A program made the translations under genes and the position numbers. The notes under the pieces were generated by a model. The model did not search any database. It was given only the letters and a program-made list of their open reading frames with translations, and was not told where the DNA came from. A DNA stretch of 64,000 nucleotides from NCBI RefSeq assembly GCF_900105685.1, contig NZ_LT629781.1, forward strand, positions 1,488,001 to 1,552,000, read 5' to 3'. The stretch comes from Verrucomicrobium sp. GAS474 (GTDB lineage Bacteria > Verrucomicrobiota > Verrucomicrobiia > Methylacidiphilales > GAS474). This document shows positions 50,440 through 58,297 of the stretch, in pieces (the stretch's first letter is position 1; the number at the start of each line of letters is the position of its first letter).

Positions 50440-52881
50440 TTACCAGGAAATGAGGAGGGGGCCGGTGACGTGGTGGGCGACGGTGCGGTGGCCCGCCGTG
50501 GTGCCCGGGATTTCTTTCCCGATGCCGAGGTAGGGCTGCTCTTCCTGGAACCGGACGGGGGTGCCGAGGTCGGTGTCGTGGAGGAAGGTGACGGTGGCGT
50601 CCTTCAGCCCGGTGACGAGGAGGCGGCGGCGGACGTCGACGGCGCCCTGGAATTTCTCCCGGCAGCCGACCTCGCCCCCCTCCTTCTGCTCGACGAAGAC
50701 GCGGCACTCGCGGTGCCAGGCGCGGGCGGGGTTCAGCGTGCCGAGGTTCGGGCCCTTCCCGTCGTTCTTCTCCATCAGGACGTCGCAGCCGACGGGGACG
50801 GGTACCCCCTCGGGGAAGCGCCACCGGAGCTGGACGTTCGTCGAGGGAGAGAAGCCGGAGAAGAACCAGCCGTTGCGGCACCGCGCGGCGAGGATGAGGG
50901 GATCGACGGTCTCGGGTGACGGCTTGTTGAACCGGAGGACGGTCCCGAATTTTTCGAGGATCGAGCGCATGAGCCGCTCGCTGGAGAACCATTCCCGCGC
51001 GTCGTCGCGGACGGGGAGCATCTGGTGGGGATCGATCTCCTCGGCGAGGGCGCCGCGGACCCAGCCGAGCTTCCCGCCGCCGGGAAGGGCGCGGAGGAGG
51101 GAGAAGGCCCGCCGTTCCTCGTCCCGCGCGACCTCGGCGAGGACCTCGCTCCCGGCCGAAGCGGGGAGGAGTTCCTCGGCGCCGCCGCCCGAGGTGAGCG
51201 CCCGGAGGTGGAGCTTCCCGGCGAAGGCCCCTTCGCCAAGGGAATCGGCGGGGAGGGTGGTATGGAAGTCGAGGACGCCGGAGAGCGGCGCGCCGCATTT
51301 CAGGCCGAGGAGGTCGAGGAGGAGGGGGTCGGCGTGACGGAGGGGGCCGTAGAGGAGGACCGAGCCCCCTTTCTCCAGGTGGGCCACGAGGAGCCCGGCG
51401 AGGGCTGATCCGGCGTCGGGCGCGGGGGAGACGAGGAGGGTCCCGTCGAAGAGGGCGGGGTTGGCCGCCTTCGCCTTGGCGAAGTTTCCGGTCGAGACGG
51501 CGGTGTTCAGCGGGAAGCCCTGGTTCACGGCGGCGCGGAGGAACCAGTCGCCGAAGAAGACCTCGTTCACCCGCCGGCCGTCCTTCGCGAAGGTCCACTC
51601 GTGGTATTCGTCGAAGGGATAGATCCAGGTGACGAGGCCGGGGGCGTCGGGGAAGTCGCGGAGCGCCTGCTGGACGTGGGGGGTGACCTCGTTCGGGACG
51701 ACCTCGGGCATGTTCCCATAGGAGTCGTCGATCGTCAGCATCGCGACCGACCCGGGCCGGGTGACGGTGCCGTCGCCGTCGATGCGGCAGACCGAGAGGG
51801 GGAGGTAGATGTCGTTCGGTTCCCGGCCGTAGCGGTCGAGCCACGGGCTGTTCGCCCACCAGGGATCGTGGATGTAGAAGCGGAAGGGGACGGCGCTGCG
51901 GCCCGAGGCGTTCTCCGGCAGCTCGGCGATGTGGGAGAGCCAGCCGATGAGCTCGAGGCCGTAGTCGCCGTTCAGCGCGGCCCACGGGGAATTGACCGGG
52001 GCGGTGAGGTTGAAGCCGCCCTCGTAGATGTCCCGCACGGGCGAGGCGTGGGCGGAGAGGTCCATCCCGGTGGAGAGGTTGCTGCCGCGCGTCTCGATGG
52101 GGAAGAGGGGGCATTCCTTGCGGAAGTCCTTCCAGAATTGGAGGATCGTCTCGCGGACGCGGGGGGCGTTCGTCGTGTCGAAGTGCTTTCCGTCGAAGAC
52201 CTCGCCCGTCACGTTCCAGGCGGCGAGGGCGAAGGCGAAGCCGTTCGAGAACCAGATGTAGTCGAAGCCGAGGTCGGTGAGGAAATGCTGGCTCTGCCGC
52301 CCGAGGAAGAGGCCGAAGGGGGTCCCGTCGGGAATGCCGCCGGGGAAGCCGACGTAGGGCCGGGTGTCGCCCGAGAGGGGGCGGGTGCAGTTGACCCACT
52401 TCCCCTCGCCCATCGTCGCGCCGCTGCTGATTTCCTTGTGCCGCGCGTACTTGAACGACGACTCGGCGAACTCCGGGCCGGGATCGAAGACGGTGCCGAT
52501 GGTGACCGGCTTCCCCGTCGCCTTCCCGGCCTCCTCCTTCACGATGCGGACGAGGGTGGCGAGGCGCTCGTAGGTCAGCACCGCGGGCTTCTCGCAGTAG
52601 GGCCAGCGCCAGGTGTGGAGGATCTGGTGGGGCTCCTTCCGCCACGGCCCGTTGGCGATGCCGATCCAGCGGCCCCAGTCGATCTCGTCGTCCCAGTGGG
52701 CCTTGCCGTTGTAGTCGAGGATCTCGCTCCCCTCGGCGGTCCAGAGCATGAAGGAAAGGGTCTCCGCGTCGCGGATGAGGGAGCCCCACTGGCGGACGAT
52801 CTCGCGGGCGGTGGCGGCGATCCCGGCGTCGGAGAGGTCGCGGAAGGGCTTGAGGCTGACTTCGAGGATGAGGCGTTTCAT
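50440..52881 (-). CDS. Large unrecognised protein, possibly a glycoside hydrolase-like enzyme
   Basis: 813 residues, no signal peptide. I do not recognise the family with certainty. The first about 450 residues look like a TIM-barrel enzyme (LEVSLKPFRDLSDAGI, GTVFDPGPEFAESSFKYA, FGLFLGRQSQHFLTDLGFDYIWFSNGFAFAL, WIYPFDEYHEW), with many Trp, Asp and Glu residues typical of sugar-active enzymes. Residues about 480-560 resemble the amidotransferase-like trimerisation domain of some beta-galactosidases (AGLLVAHLEKGGSVLLYGP). The last 150 residues are beta-rich. It sits between IclR-2 (34 bases) and the arabinose-isomerase-like gene (33 bases), so an intracellular oligosaccharide-processing role is a fair guess. 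Confidence 0.6.
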   Translation of the reverse strand: MKRLILEVSLKPFRDLSDAGIAATAREIVRQWGSLIRDAETLSFMLWTAEGSEILDYNGKAHWDDEIDWGRWIGIANGPWRKEPHQILHTWRWPYCEKPAVLTYERLATLVRIVKEEAGKATGKPVTIGTVFDPGPEFAESSFKYARHKEISSGATMGEGKWVNCTRPLSGDTRPYVGFPGGIPDGTPFGLFLGRQSQHFLTDLGFDYIWFSNGFAFALAAWNVTGEVFDGKHFDTTNAPRVRETILQFWKDFRKECPLFPIETRGSNLSTGMDLSAHASPVRDIYEGGFNLTAPVNSPWAALNGDYGLELIGWLSHIAELPENASGRSAVPFRFYIHDPWWANSPWLDRYGREPNDIYLPLSVCRIDGDGTVTRPGSVAMLTIDDSYGNMPEVVPNEVTPHVQQALRDFPDAPGLVTWIYPFDEYHEWTFAKDGRRVNEVFFGDWFLRAAVNQGFPLNTAVSTGNFAKAKAANPALFDGTLLVSPAPDAGSALAGLLVAHLEKGGSVLLYGPLRHADPLLLDLLGLKCGAPLSGVLDFHTTLPADSLGEGAFAGKLHLRALTSGGGAEELLPASAGSEVLAEVARDEERRAFSLLRALPGGGKLGWVRGALAEEIDPHQMLPVRDDAREWFSSERLMRSILEKFGTVLRFNKPSPETVDPLILAARCRNGWFFSGFSPSTNVQLRWRFPEGVPVPVGCDVLMEKNDGKGPNLGTLNPARAWHRECRVFVEQKEGGEVGCREKFQGAVDVRRRLLVTGLKDATVTFLHDTDLGTPVRFQEEQPYLGIGKEIPGTTAGHRTVAHHVTGPLLISW

Positions 52882-52915
52882 GGGGCGGAAAAGAAAGGAA
52901 AAGGAGGGAAGGGGA

Positions 52916-53761
52916 TCAGGCGGCGGCCTGCTGGGGCGCGGGCGTCTTCGATGGGGCCTTCGCCTTGGGCGCGGTCTTTCCCTTTCCCTTGCCCTCGGGC
53001 TGCCGGTTCTCGGTCCACTGCTTTTCGACGAGGGCGGCGGCCTCGCGGAGTTCGCGGAGCGTCGTCTCGAAGTGGTCGGCGTCCTGGAGGCGGACGGTCG
53101 GGGCGCTCGCCCCGATCCCGGCGACGATCACGTTCCACGGATCGCGGACGGGGACGGCGATGGCGCTGACCCCCTCGGCCGCTTCGTCGCGGGTCTCGCC
53201 GTATCCCTGGATGGCGATCTTGCGGAGCTCCTCCTTCAGCGCCTCGGGGGTGGAGAGGGTGTGGGGGGTGAAATGCTGGAGCGGGGTCTTCCGCAGGTAG
53301 GCCTCGAGCTCGGGCTTCGAGAGCGAGGCGAGGAGGACCTTGCCGACGGCGGTGCAATAGGAGTGGTCGCTGATGTCGTCGGCCTCGTGGACGCGGAGGG
53401 CCTGGCGGCTCGGCACGTACTTCAGGTTCAGGATATGCCCGTGATCGATGGAGGCCAGCATGACGCTCTCGTTCAGTTTCTTCGCGACCTTCTCGATGAT
53501 GGGGGAGGCGGAGACGGCGAGGGATTGGAGGTAGGAAGGCTGCCGCCCGAGCAGCATCAGCCGCATGCCGGGGAAGAAGGTCTTCGTTCCGCTGTCCTGG
53601 CGCAGGTAGCCGCGATGGCAGAAGGTCCGGGCGATATTGTGGACCGTGGCGACGTTCAGGTCGAGTTCCTGCGCAAGGGCCCGCGTCCCGATGCCGTCCC
53701 GATGGGCGACGACCGCCTCCAGCAGGGAAAGGCTCTTATCGAGAGTGAGGACGAGGGGCAT
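52916..53761 (-). CDS. IclR-family transcriptional regulator (copy 2)
   Basis: 281 residues, closely related to the regulator at 43433. Its HTH reads LNVATVHNIARTFCHRGYLRQD against LNVATIHNIARTFCLRGYLRQD there. The effector domain has NLKYVPSRQALRVHE, CTAVGKVLLASL and VPVRDPWNVIVAGIGASAP. It ends in a similar Lys/Ala/Pro-rich tail (KGKGKTAPKAKAPSKT). It leads a leftward unit with the large putative enzyme, the isomerase-like protein and the SGNH hydrolase. Two AT-rich sites lie upstream (53778 and 53886). The high likeness to copy 1, including the recognition helix, suggests cross-regulation of both halves of this locus. Confidence 0.88.
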   Translation of the reverse strand: MPLVLTLDKSLSLLEAVVAHRDGIGTRALAQELDLNVATVHNIARTFCHRGYLRQDSGTKTFFPGMRLMLLGRQPSYLQSLAVSASPIIEKVAKKLNESVMLASIDHGHILNLKYVPSRQALRVHEADDISDHSYCTAVGKVLLASLSKPELEAYLRKTPLQHFTPHTLSTPEALKEELRKIAIQGYGETRDEAAEGVSAIAVPVRDPWNVIVAGIGASAPTVRLQDADHFETTLRELREAAALVEKQWTENRQPEGKGKGKTAPKAKAPSKTPAPQQAAA

Positions 53762-53777
53762 GGCGCAAAAGAGATGT

Positions 53778-53794
53778 GTTTATTAAAAACAAAC
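53778..53794. promoter_or_regulatory. Inverted repeat GTTTAT-TAAAA-ACAAAC, predicted IclR operator
   Basis: Six-base arms with one mismatch and a 5-base spacer, the same geometry as the sites at 44489-44505 and 53886-53902, 16 bases before the IclR-2 start codon. TGTTT/AAACA (53777-53781, 53787-53791) is perfect inside it. Binding here should repress the regulator's own operon. Confidence 0.52.
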
Positions 53795-53885
53795 GTTATG
53801 GCTATTATTGCTCATTTTGGATAAACAAATCAAATCGAAATTTCATTTTTAAACTGGAGATTGTGATTTTTAAGGAGGATTATGT

Positions 53886-53902
53886 TTTTATCAAATATAA
53901 AC
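53886..53902. promoter_or_regulatory. Inverted repeat around TTTATCAAATATAAAC, predicted IclR operator
   Basis: TTTTAT-CAAAT-ATAAAC has the same 6+5+6 layout as 44489-44505; 15 of 16 bases of the core TTTATCAAATA(G/T)AAAC are shared. It lies between the stop codon of the SGNH esterase (53907) and the IclR-2 start, 124 bases upstream of the latter. Confidence 0.6.
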
Positions 53903-53906
53903 ACAT

Positions 53907-54917
53907 CTAGATGATGTCGGCCAGCCACGTTGCCATTTGGGCGAAGCCCTGATCGTTCGGATGGACGGCGACGGGGTCGAAGAGGGCGGGATCGGGATCG
54001 ATCAGGGAGGGGCCTTCGACGAGGTGGAGGTGAGGGTCGCGGCGGGTCGAGACGAGATCGCGCAGGGCCTGGCGGTAGGCCTCCAGGGGGACGGCGGCGT
54101 GTTCCGGTTTCCAGCTCGGGGCGACCCAGAGGGGGGTGAGGAGATAGATCGACGTGGTCGGCAGGTGCTTGCGGAGGAGGAAGAAGAAGGCGTCCATCTG
54201 GATCCGGTAGGTGGCGACGGGGATGCCGCTCTGCCAGTCGTTCACCCCCATGAGGACGGTGAGGAGATCGGGCGCGAGGGAGCCGAGGGCCTCGGCGTCG
54301 GAGGGGTTCGAGGAGCGCCCGCCGAAGCCCATGTTCAGGAGTTGCCATCCCTTCATCTCGGCGAGGCGGAAGGCGTACCCGCGCGAGGCCTCGCTCGCGG
54401 TGAAGCCGTGAGTGACCGAGTCGCCGTAGGCGACGTAGCGGAAGGCGGGCCGCGCGGGAGGGGTTTCGAGGCGGGGCTCGCTGTCGTCGTTGCTGGGGGC
54501 GAGGCGGAGGCCGTGGCACTCGACCGCATCGGCGTAGGGAAGGATCACCTCGTAATCGTGGAACGTGCCGGGCGCGGGGGAGGTGAGGCGGAGGACGGTA
54601 TCCCCGGGCTCGCGGGGGGTGGAGGTCCAGCCGGCCTCGCTCCGTCCGTCGATCCGGTAGCGGAGGGTGGTGTTGCGCGCCGCCGTCGCCGCATGGCGGG
54701 TGCTGGAATGGAGGAGGACGTCGATGGCCGTGGCGTCGGTGCGGAAGCCGATCCGGGTGCCGGGGTTGTCCCAGCGGTATCCCTTCCCGGGCATGTCGAG
54801 GATCCGGTCGAAGCGGGCAGCCTTCCCGGTGGGGGAGAGGGGCTCGTCGGCCTGCTCCAACCGGACGAAGTCCGAATAGGCGATCCGGGGATCATCGGGG
54901 GGGAGGATGACTTCCAT
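53907..54917 (-). CDS. SGNH hydrolase with N-terminal jelly-roll, carbohydrate esterase family 2-like
   Basis: 336 residues without a signal peptide. Residues about 35-140 form a beta-sandwich (YRWDNPGTRIGFRTDATAIDVLLHSS), followed by an SGNH domain: YGDSVTHGF with Ser167, NMGFGGRSS with Gly199 or Gly200, MGVNDWQSG with Asn226, and VAVHPNDQG with His319. The residue three before the His, normally Asp, is Val316; a Ser-His dyad without Asp is known in CE2 esterases. It probably removes acetyl groups from oligosaccharides. It lies upstream of IclR-2 on the same strand but is separated from it by 145 AT-rich bases with two operator-like sites. Confidence 0.8.
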   Translation of the reverse strand: MEVILPPDDPRIAYSDFVRLEQADEPLSPTGKAARFDRILDMPGKGYRWDNPGTRIGFRTDATAIDVLLHSSTRHAATAARNTTLRYRIDGRSEAGWTSTPREPGDTVLRLTSPAPGTFHDYEVILPYADAVECHGLRLAPSNDDSEPRLETPPARPAFRYVAYGDSVTHGFTASEASRGYAFRLAEMKGWQLLNMGFGGRSSNPSDAEALGSLAPDLLTVLMGVNDWQSGIPVATYRIQMDAFFFLLRKHLPTTSIYLLTPLWVAPSWKPEHAAVPLEAYRQALRDLVSTRRDPHLHLVEGPSLIDPDPALFDPVAVHPNDQGFAQMATWLADII

Positions 54918-55097
54918 AAGAGAGGGAAGGGGGAAGGTGGGAAACTGTTGTTTAGATATAATGAATTTAAATTATCAAAATACAAGTTATCAGGTCAAAT
55001 TTCAAGAAATATCATTTGACGAAATCGGCTTTTACGTGATTTAATAAGAGTGAAATCCGCCAGAATTGCAATACCAACAACGCAAAAACAGGTGTTT
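54918..55097. promoter_or_regulatory. 180-base AT-rich divergent promoter region
   Basis: It separates the leftward CE2-like esterase from the rightward PEP-CTERM gene. It is AT-rich from about 54950 on. TTATCAAAATACAAG at 54972-54986 is a looser copy of the IclR-type core (first eight bases identical to the copies at 44491 and 53888). No definite -35/-10 pair could be assigned. Confidence 0.45.
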
Positions 55098-56015
55098 ATG
55101 AATACAAAACGAAATAGATTTTTCACCTCTCTCTCCAAGGTTTGCGGTATCGGATTGGCCCTCTTCGCGGCGGTCTTCTTTTTGGCGGGAGCCCAGCCTC
55201 TTTCGGCCCAAAATCTCTTTAGCGGAAGCTCGGTCGATTTGTGGCCGACGCTCAATGGAAGTCACGCGGCCACGCCGACGGGGTGGTCGAGCGCGGCGGT
55301 CCAGGCCCCGGGCCTTCTCACGGCGGCCCAGAACGGCGGATCGACCGATTACTTCTCGGCTCTCTTCATGAGTACGACCGGGGCGCTGAAGGGATATTCG
55401 GGGACTTCCTATATCTCCGCCCCCAATTATACCGGCGGGACGGCGGTCCAGTCGTTCCAGTTGAGCTTCGTCTTTGCGGCGACCGATCCCGGCTCGGGCA
55501 ATAGCTACAACGACCGGAGCCTGAGCTTCTACGTCTATCAGAACGGCACGAACACGGCGGTCCAGTCCTTCCGGACAGTCGAGACGACCGGTTCCCCCGG
55601 CTTCCTCGATATCCAGAGTTACAATGGGTCTGCCTGGGTGCAGTTGGCCACTGGCATCGCGGCCTCCACGTATGACACCACGACGAATACGTGGACGGCG
55701 CTGAATGCTTATAATTTCTCCCTGACGACCGATTTCACCACGAAGACGTCGACGTTGACCTGGGGCGCGGTGGGCGGGACCCAGACCTCGGTGGCCGCCA
55801 CCTTTTATCCCGCCGAATCGACGACCGGTTATCTGAACGGCGTCGGCTTCGGGAACAACTCCACTGCCGCCTTTGCCATCGATAATGTCACCGTGACCGC
55901 CGTCGCCGTCCCCGAACCGGCCACCAACGCCCTCCTCGCCCTCGGCGGCCTCTTCTTCCTTGCCCTTGTCCGACGGAATCGTCGCCTCGCCTGGGAGACG
56001 GTTTCCTACCCTTAA
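55098..56015 (+). CDS. PEP-CTERM secreted protein of unknown function
   Basis: 305 residues from the ATG at 55098; an earlier in-frame ATG at 55050 would put 16 polar residues before the signal peptide. The signal peptide spans residues 1 to about 37 (GIGLALFAAVFFLAGAQPLSA). The body of about 230 residues is rich in Ser, Thr, Asn and aromatic residues and predicts as a beta-sandwich, with no catalytic motif seen. The C-terminus is a PEP-CTERM signal (VAVPEPATNALLALGG, helix, LVRRNRRLAW). It is likely surface-attached after exosortase processing and may bind polysaccharide, since sugar genes flank it on both sides. Confidence 0.82.
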   Translation: MNTKRNRFFTSLSKVCGIGLALFAAVFFLAGAQPLSAQNLFSGSSVDLWPTLNGSHAATPTGWSSAAVQAPGLLTAAQNGGSTDYFSALFMSTTGALKGYSGTSYISAPNYTGGTAVQSFQLSFVFAATDPGSGNSYNDRSLSFYVYQNGTNTAVQSFRTVETTGSPGFLDIQSYNGSAWVQLATGIAASTYDTTTNTWTALNAYNFSLTTDFTTKTSTLTWGAVGGTQTSVAATFYPAESTTGYLNGVGFGNNSTAAFAIDNVTVTAVAVPEPATNALLALGGLFFLALVRRNRRLAWETVSYP

Positions 56016-56068
56016 AAAAGGGGGAGGGGAACCGGGGGTCTTCGCAGCCAGGTCCCTCTCGGCTCCCG

Positions 56069-56097
56069 CCCTCTCCGGTGAAAGCCGGAGGGGGTTT
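56069..56097 (+). terminator. Hairpin terminator after the PEP-CTERM gene
   Basis: CCCTCTCCGG (56069-56078) pairs with CCGGAGGGGG (56085-56094, one G-T pair) around TGAAAG, followed by TTT. It lies 53 bases after the stop codon and before the arabinofuranosidase-like gene. Confidence 0.55.
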
Positions 56098-56153
56098 CCC
56101 GTTCCCCCGGCCTTCCCAACGTAGACTTACTTATTTTCCAACCCCCCTCGCCA

Positions 56154-57776
56154 ATGATACCATCCCTCTCGTTGTCCCGCCGCCTCCCGCTCTGCCTCCT
56201 CACCCTTGCCGCCATGGGCGTCTCCTCTTTCCCTTCGCTCCTGTGGGCCGAGGAAAAGGCCGGTCCCGGCACCGAGTATGACGGGGTGAAGGTCGTCAAC
56301 AGCGACCCCGTCCCGACCGAGGAGCCGCTCCCCGTCCGCATCGTCGTCGACGAGACGCGGGTGGTGAAGCCGTTCGACCGCGAAATCTTCGGCATCAACT
56401 ACGACTGGGAGGCGACGCAGCCTTCCTTCATCTCGCCGCTGAACCCGGTGATCGACCCCGCGCCGGTCGAGATGCTCATGAAGGGGATCAAGTTCCCGCT
56501 GAACCGCGTCGCCGGGTCCGATTCCCAGGTCATCGACTTCAAGAAATCGATCGGCCCGGTCGAGTCCCGCCCGGGGCAGAAACTCTGGCCGTGGTCGCCC
56601 GGAAAGCCCCTCCTCTTCGGCCCCGTCGAGTTGTTTTCCTGGCTCCGCAAGGTCGATCCCGATTCCCACATCAGCTACACGGTCAACCTCCACCAGCCCG
56701 CCGAGGAGACGGGCGACATCGCCGAGTTCCTCGTCGGCGACGCCAAGGCGACGAAGCCCGACGGCGCGGTGAACTGGGCCGCGAAGCGGGCCGAGTACGG
56801 CATGCCCGATCCGGTCCCCGTCGCGATCTGGGAACTCGGCAGCGAGATCGACTTCGGCCGCGGCGCGAACCATTGGACCGTCGACCGTTACATCAAGGCG
56901 GCCAAGGCCGTCATCCCCCTGATCCGGGCCGTCGATCCGAACGCGAAGTTCGCCATGGGGGCGATCACCGCCCCCTGGGGCGGGACCGGCGAGGGCCAGC
57001 CGCCGTGGCGGAACTGGCACCAGACGATCCTCAAGGAGATGGGCGGCGACCTCGCCTACATCACCTTCCACCCCTACTACTACGGCTTCCCCGTGAGTTC
57101 CATCGACGGCTACCTCGACCAGATCTCGCAGGACATCAACGCCGCCGGGTACAAGGGGAAGATCAAGATCTACAACTCCGAGCACGCCGTCTGGCCCTCG
57201 ATGCCCGCCGACGGCAAGTGGGAGAAGATGTGGTTCATGACCCATTCCCTCGGCGGCTGCCTCGGCACCTCCCTCATCTACGGGCGGTGGCTGAACCGGC
57301 CCGACGTCGGCCCCGCCGCCTATCATGCCTTCTCCGCCGGGCCGTGGTGGATGATCTCCCGCCAGAGGAAGACCGAGCGCCTCCACACCTCGGGCATCGC
57401 CGAGCTCTTCCGCCTCCTCTCGAAGATCGAGGGGGAGAACGTCGTCCAGTCCGAGGCGCAGGGGGCGCTCACCGACGTCCGGAAGCCCGACCTGCAGTTC
57501 GACACCGCCGCCATCCGCCGGGCCGACGGGACGCTCCAGCTCTTCATCGCGAACCGGGGCGGCCCCCGCACCGCCGACTTCTCCCTCGGCAAGGATTACG
57601 CGATCGCCGACTCGTGCCAGCTCACCTCGACGGGGGGCATGAGTTCGGTGAACACGCCCGACGAGCAGCCGATCACGGTGAAGGACGGCGTCTATCCCGC
57701 CGACGAGACGAAGTCCCTCGGGAAGCTCGATCTCCCCGCCCGCTCGGTAACCCTGCTGACGCTCAAAAAGAGGTAA
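56154..57776 (+). CDS. Secreted alpha-L-arabinofuranosidase-like glycoside hydrolase (GH51/clan A type)
   Basis: 540 residues with a signal peptide (residues 1 to about 32, ending LLWAEE). The catalytic TIM barrel starts near residue 65 (EIFGINYDWEA). The likely acid/base is Glu231 in WELGSEIDFG, the clan A motif usually read ELGNE, here with Ser in place of Asn. The likely nucleophile is Glu343 in IYNSEHAVW. FHPYYYGFP (His306) lies between them, and a small beta domain closes the protein. It would release arabinose or a related sugar from hemicellulose outside the inner membrane. It is followed 17 bases later by the pseudopilin-like cassette and may be co-transcribed with it. Confidence 0.78.
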   Translation: MIPSLSLSRRLPLCLLTLAAMGVSSFPSLLWAEEKAGPGTEYDGVKVVNSDPVPTEEPLPVRIVVDETRVVKPFDREIFGINYDWEATQPSFISPLNPVIDPAPVEMLMKGIKFPLNRVAGSDSQVIDFKKSIGPVESRPGQKLWPWSPGKPLLFGPVELFSWLRKVDPDSHISYTVNLHQPAEETGDIAEFLVGDAKATKPDGAVNWAAKRAEYGMPDPVPVAIWELGSEIDFGRGANHWTVDRYIKAAKAVIPLIRAVDPNAKFAMGAITAPWGGTGEGQPPWRNWHQTILKEMGGDLAYITFHPYYYGFPVSSIDGYLDQISQDINAAGYKGKIKIYNSEHAVWPSMPADGKWEKMWFMTHSLGGCLGTSLIYGRWLNRPDVGPAAYHAFSAGPWWMISRQRKTERLHTSGIAELFRLLSKIEGENVVQSEAQGALTDVRKPDLQFDTAAIRRADGTLQLFIANRGGPRTADFSLGKDYAIADSCQLTSTGGMSSVNTPDEQPITVKDGVYPADETKSLGKLDLPARSVTLLTLKKR

Positions 57777-57793
57777 TTCTCCCCGCCCATCCT

Positions 57794-58297
57794 ATGCCCG
57801 CCCGCGCCGCCGGACTCCGGAACGCCGCCCTCCTGGCCAAAGCCAGCGCCTTCAGCCTGGTCGAGGTCGTCCTCGCCCTCGGCGTGGTCTCGGTCGGCTT
57901 CGTCGCGGTCATGGGCCTCATGCCGGTCGGGCTGAAGACGATGCGGCAGGCGACGACGCTGACCGTGCAGAGCCAGATCGTCCAGCAGCTCGTCGGGACG
58001 GCCGAGACGACGCCGTTCCCGAAGCTGGCGGCGAAGTTCGACAACGCGAAGTTCTACTACGACGACGAGGGCGGGAGCCTCACCAACGCGGTGGGCAAAA
58101 CCCGCTACTGGGTCACAACGACGGTCACCGATCCGATCTATCCCGGCTCGGACCAGGTCGACAAGGCGAACCCCCTCTCGCAGAACCTCCGCCTGGTCCG
58201 CATCCAGGTGATCAACTCCCCCATCGCCCCGACCTCGGGCGGCGTCGGGCAGGTCACGAACGTCTTCTTCATCCAGGTCGCCTCCTCGGAGAAATGA
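57794..58297 (+). CDS. Prepilin-like protein, Verru_Chthon cassette B type (GspI/PilV-like)
   Basis: 167 residues from the ATG at 57794. After a 19-residue leader comes a type IV prepilin signal, ASAFSLVEVVLALGVVSVGFV, with Phe at +1 and Glu at +5 of the mature protein. The residue before the cleavage site is Ala instead of the usual Gly. The remaining 130 residues are a pseudopilin-like globular domain. It is the first of four prepilin-like genes in a row, resembling the minor pseudopilins of type II secretion tips. The ATGA overlap with the next gene shows coupled translation. Confidence 0.78.
   Translation: MPARAAGLRNAALLAKASAFSLVEVVLALGVVSVGFVAVMGLMPVGLKTMRQATTLTVQSQIVQQLVGTAETTPFPKLAAKFDNAKFYYDDEGGSLTNAVGKTRYWVTTTVTDPIYPGSDQVDKANPLSQNLRLVRIQVINSPIAPTSGGVGQVTNVFFIQVASSEK

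Noticed and set aside
49310-52789. A 1159-residue leftward open frame
   Set aside because: It is a shifted frame of the isomerase-like and 813-residue genes, made almost entirely of Arg, Pro and His; no start context or homology-like motif.
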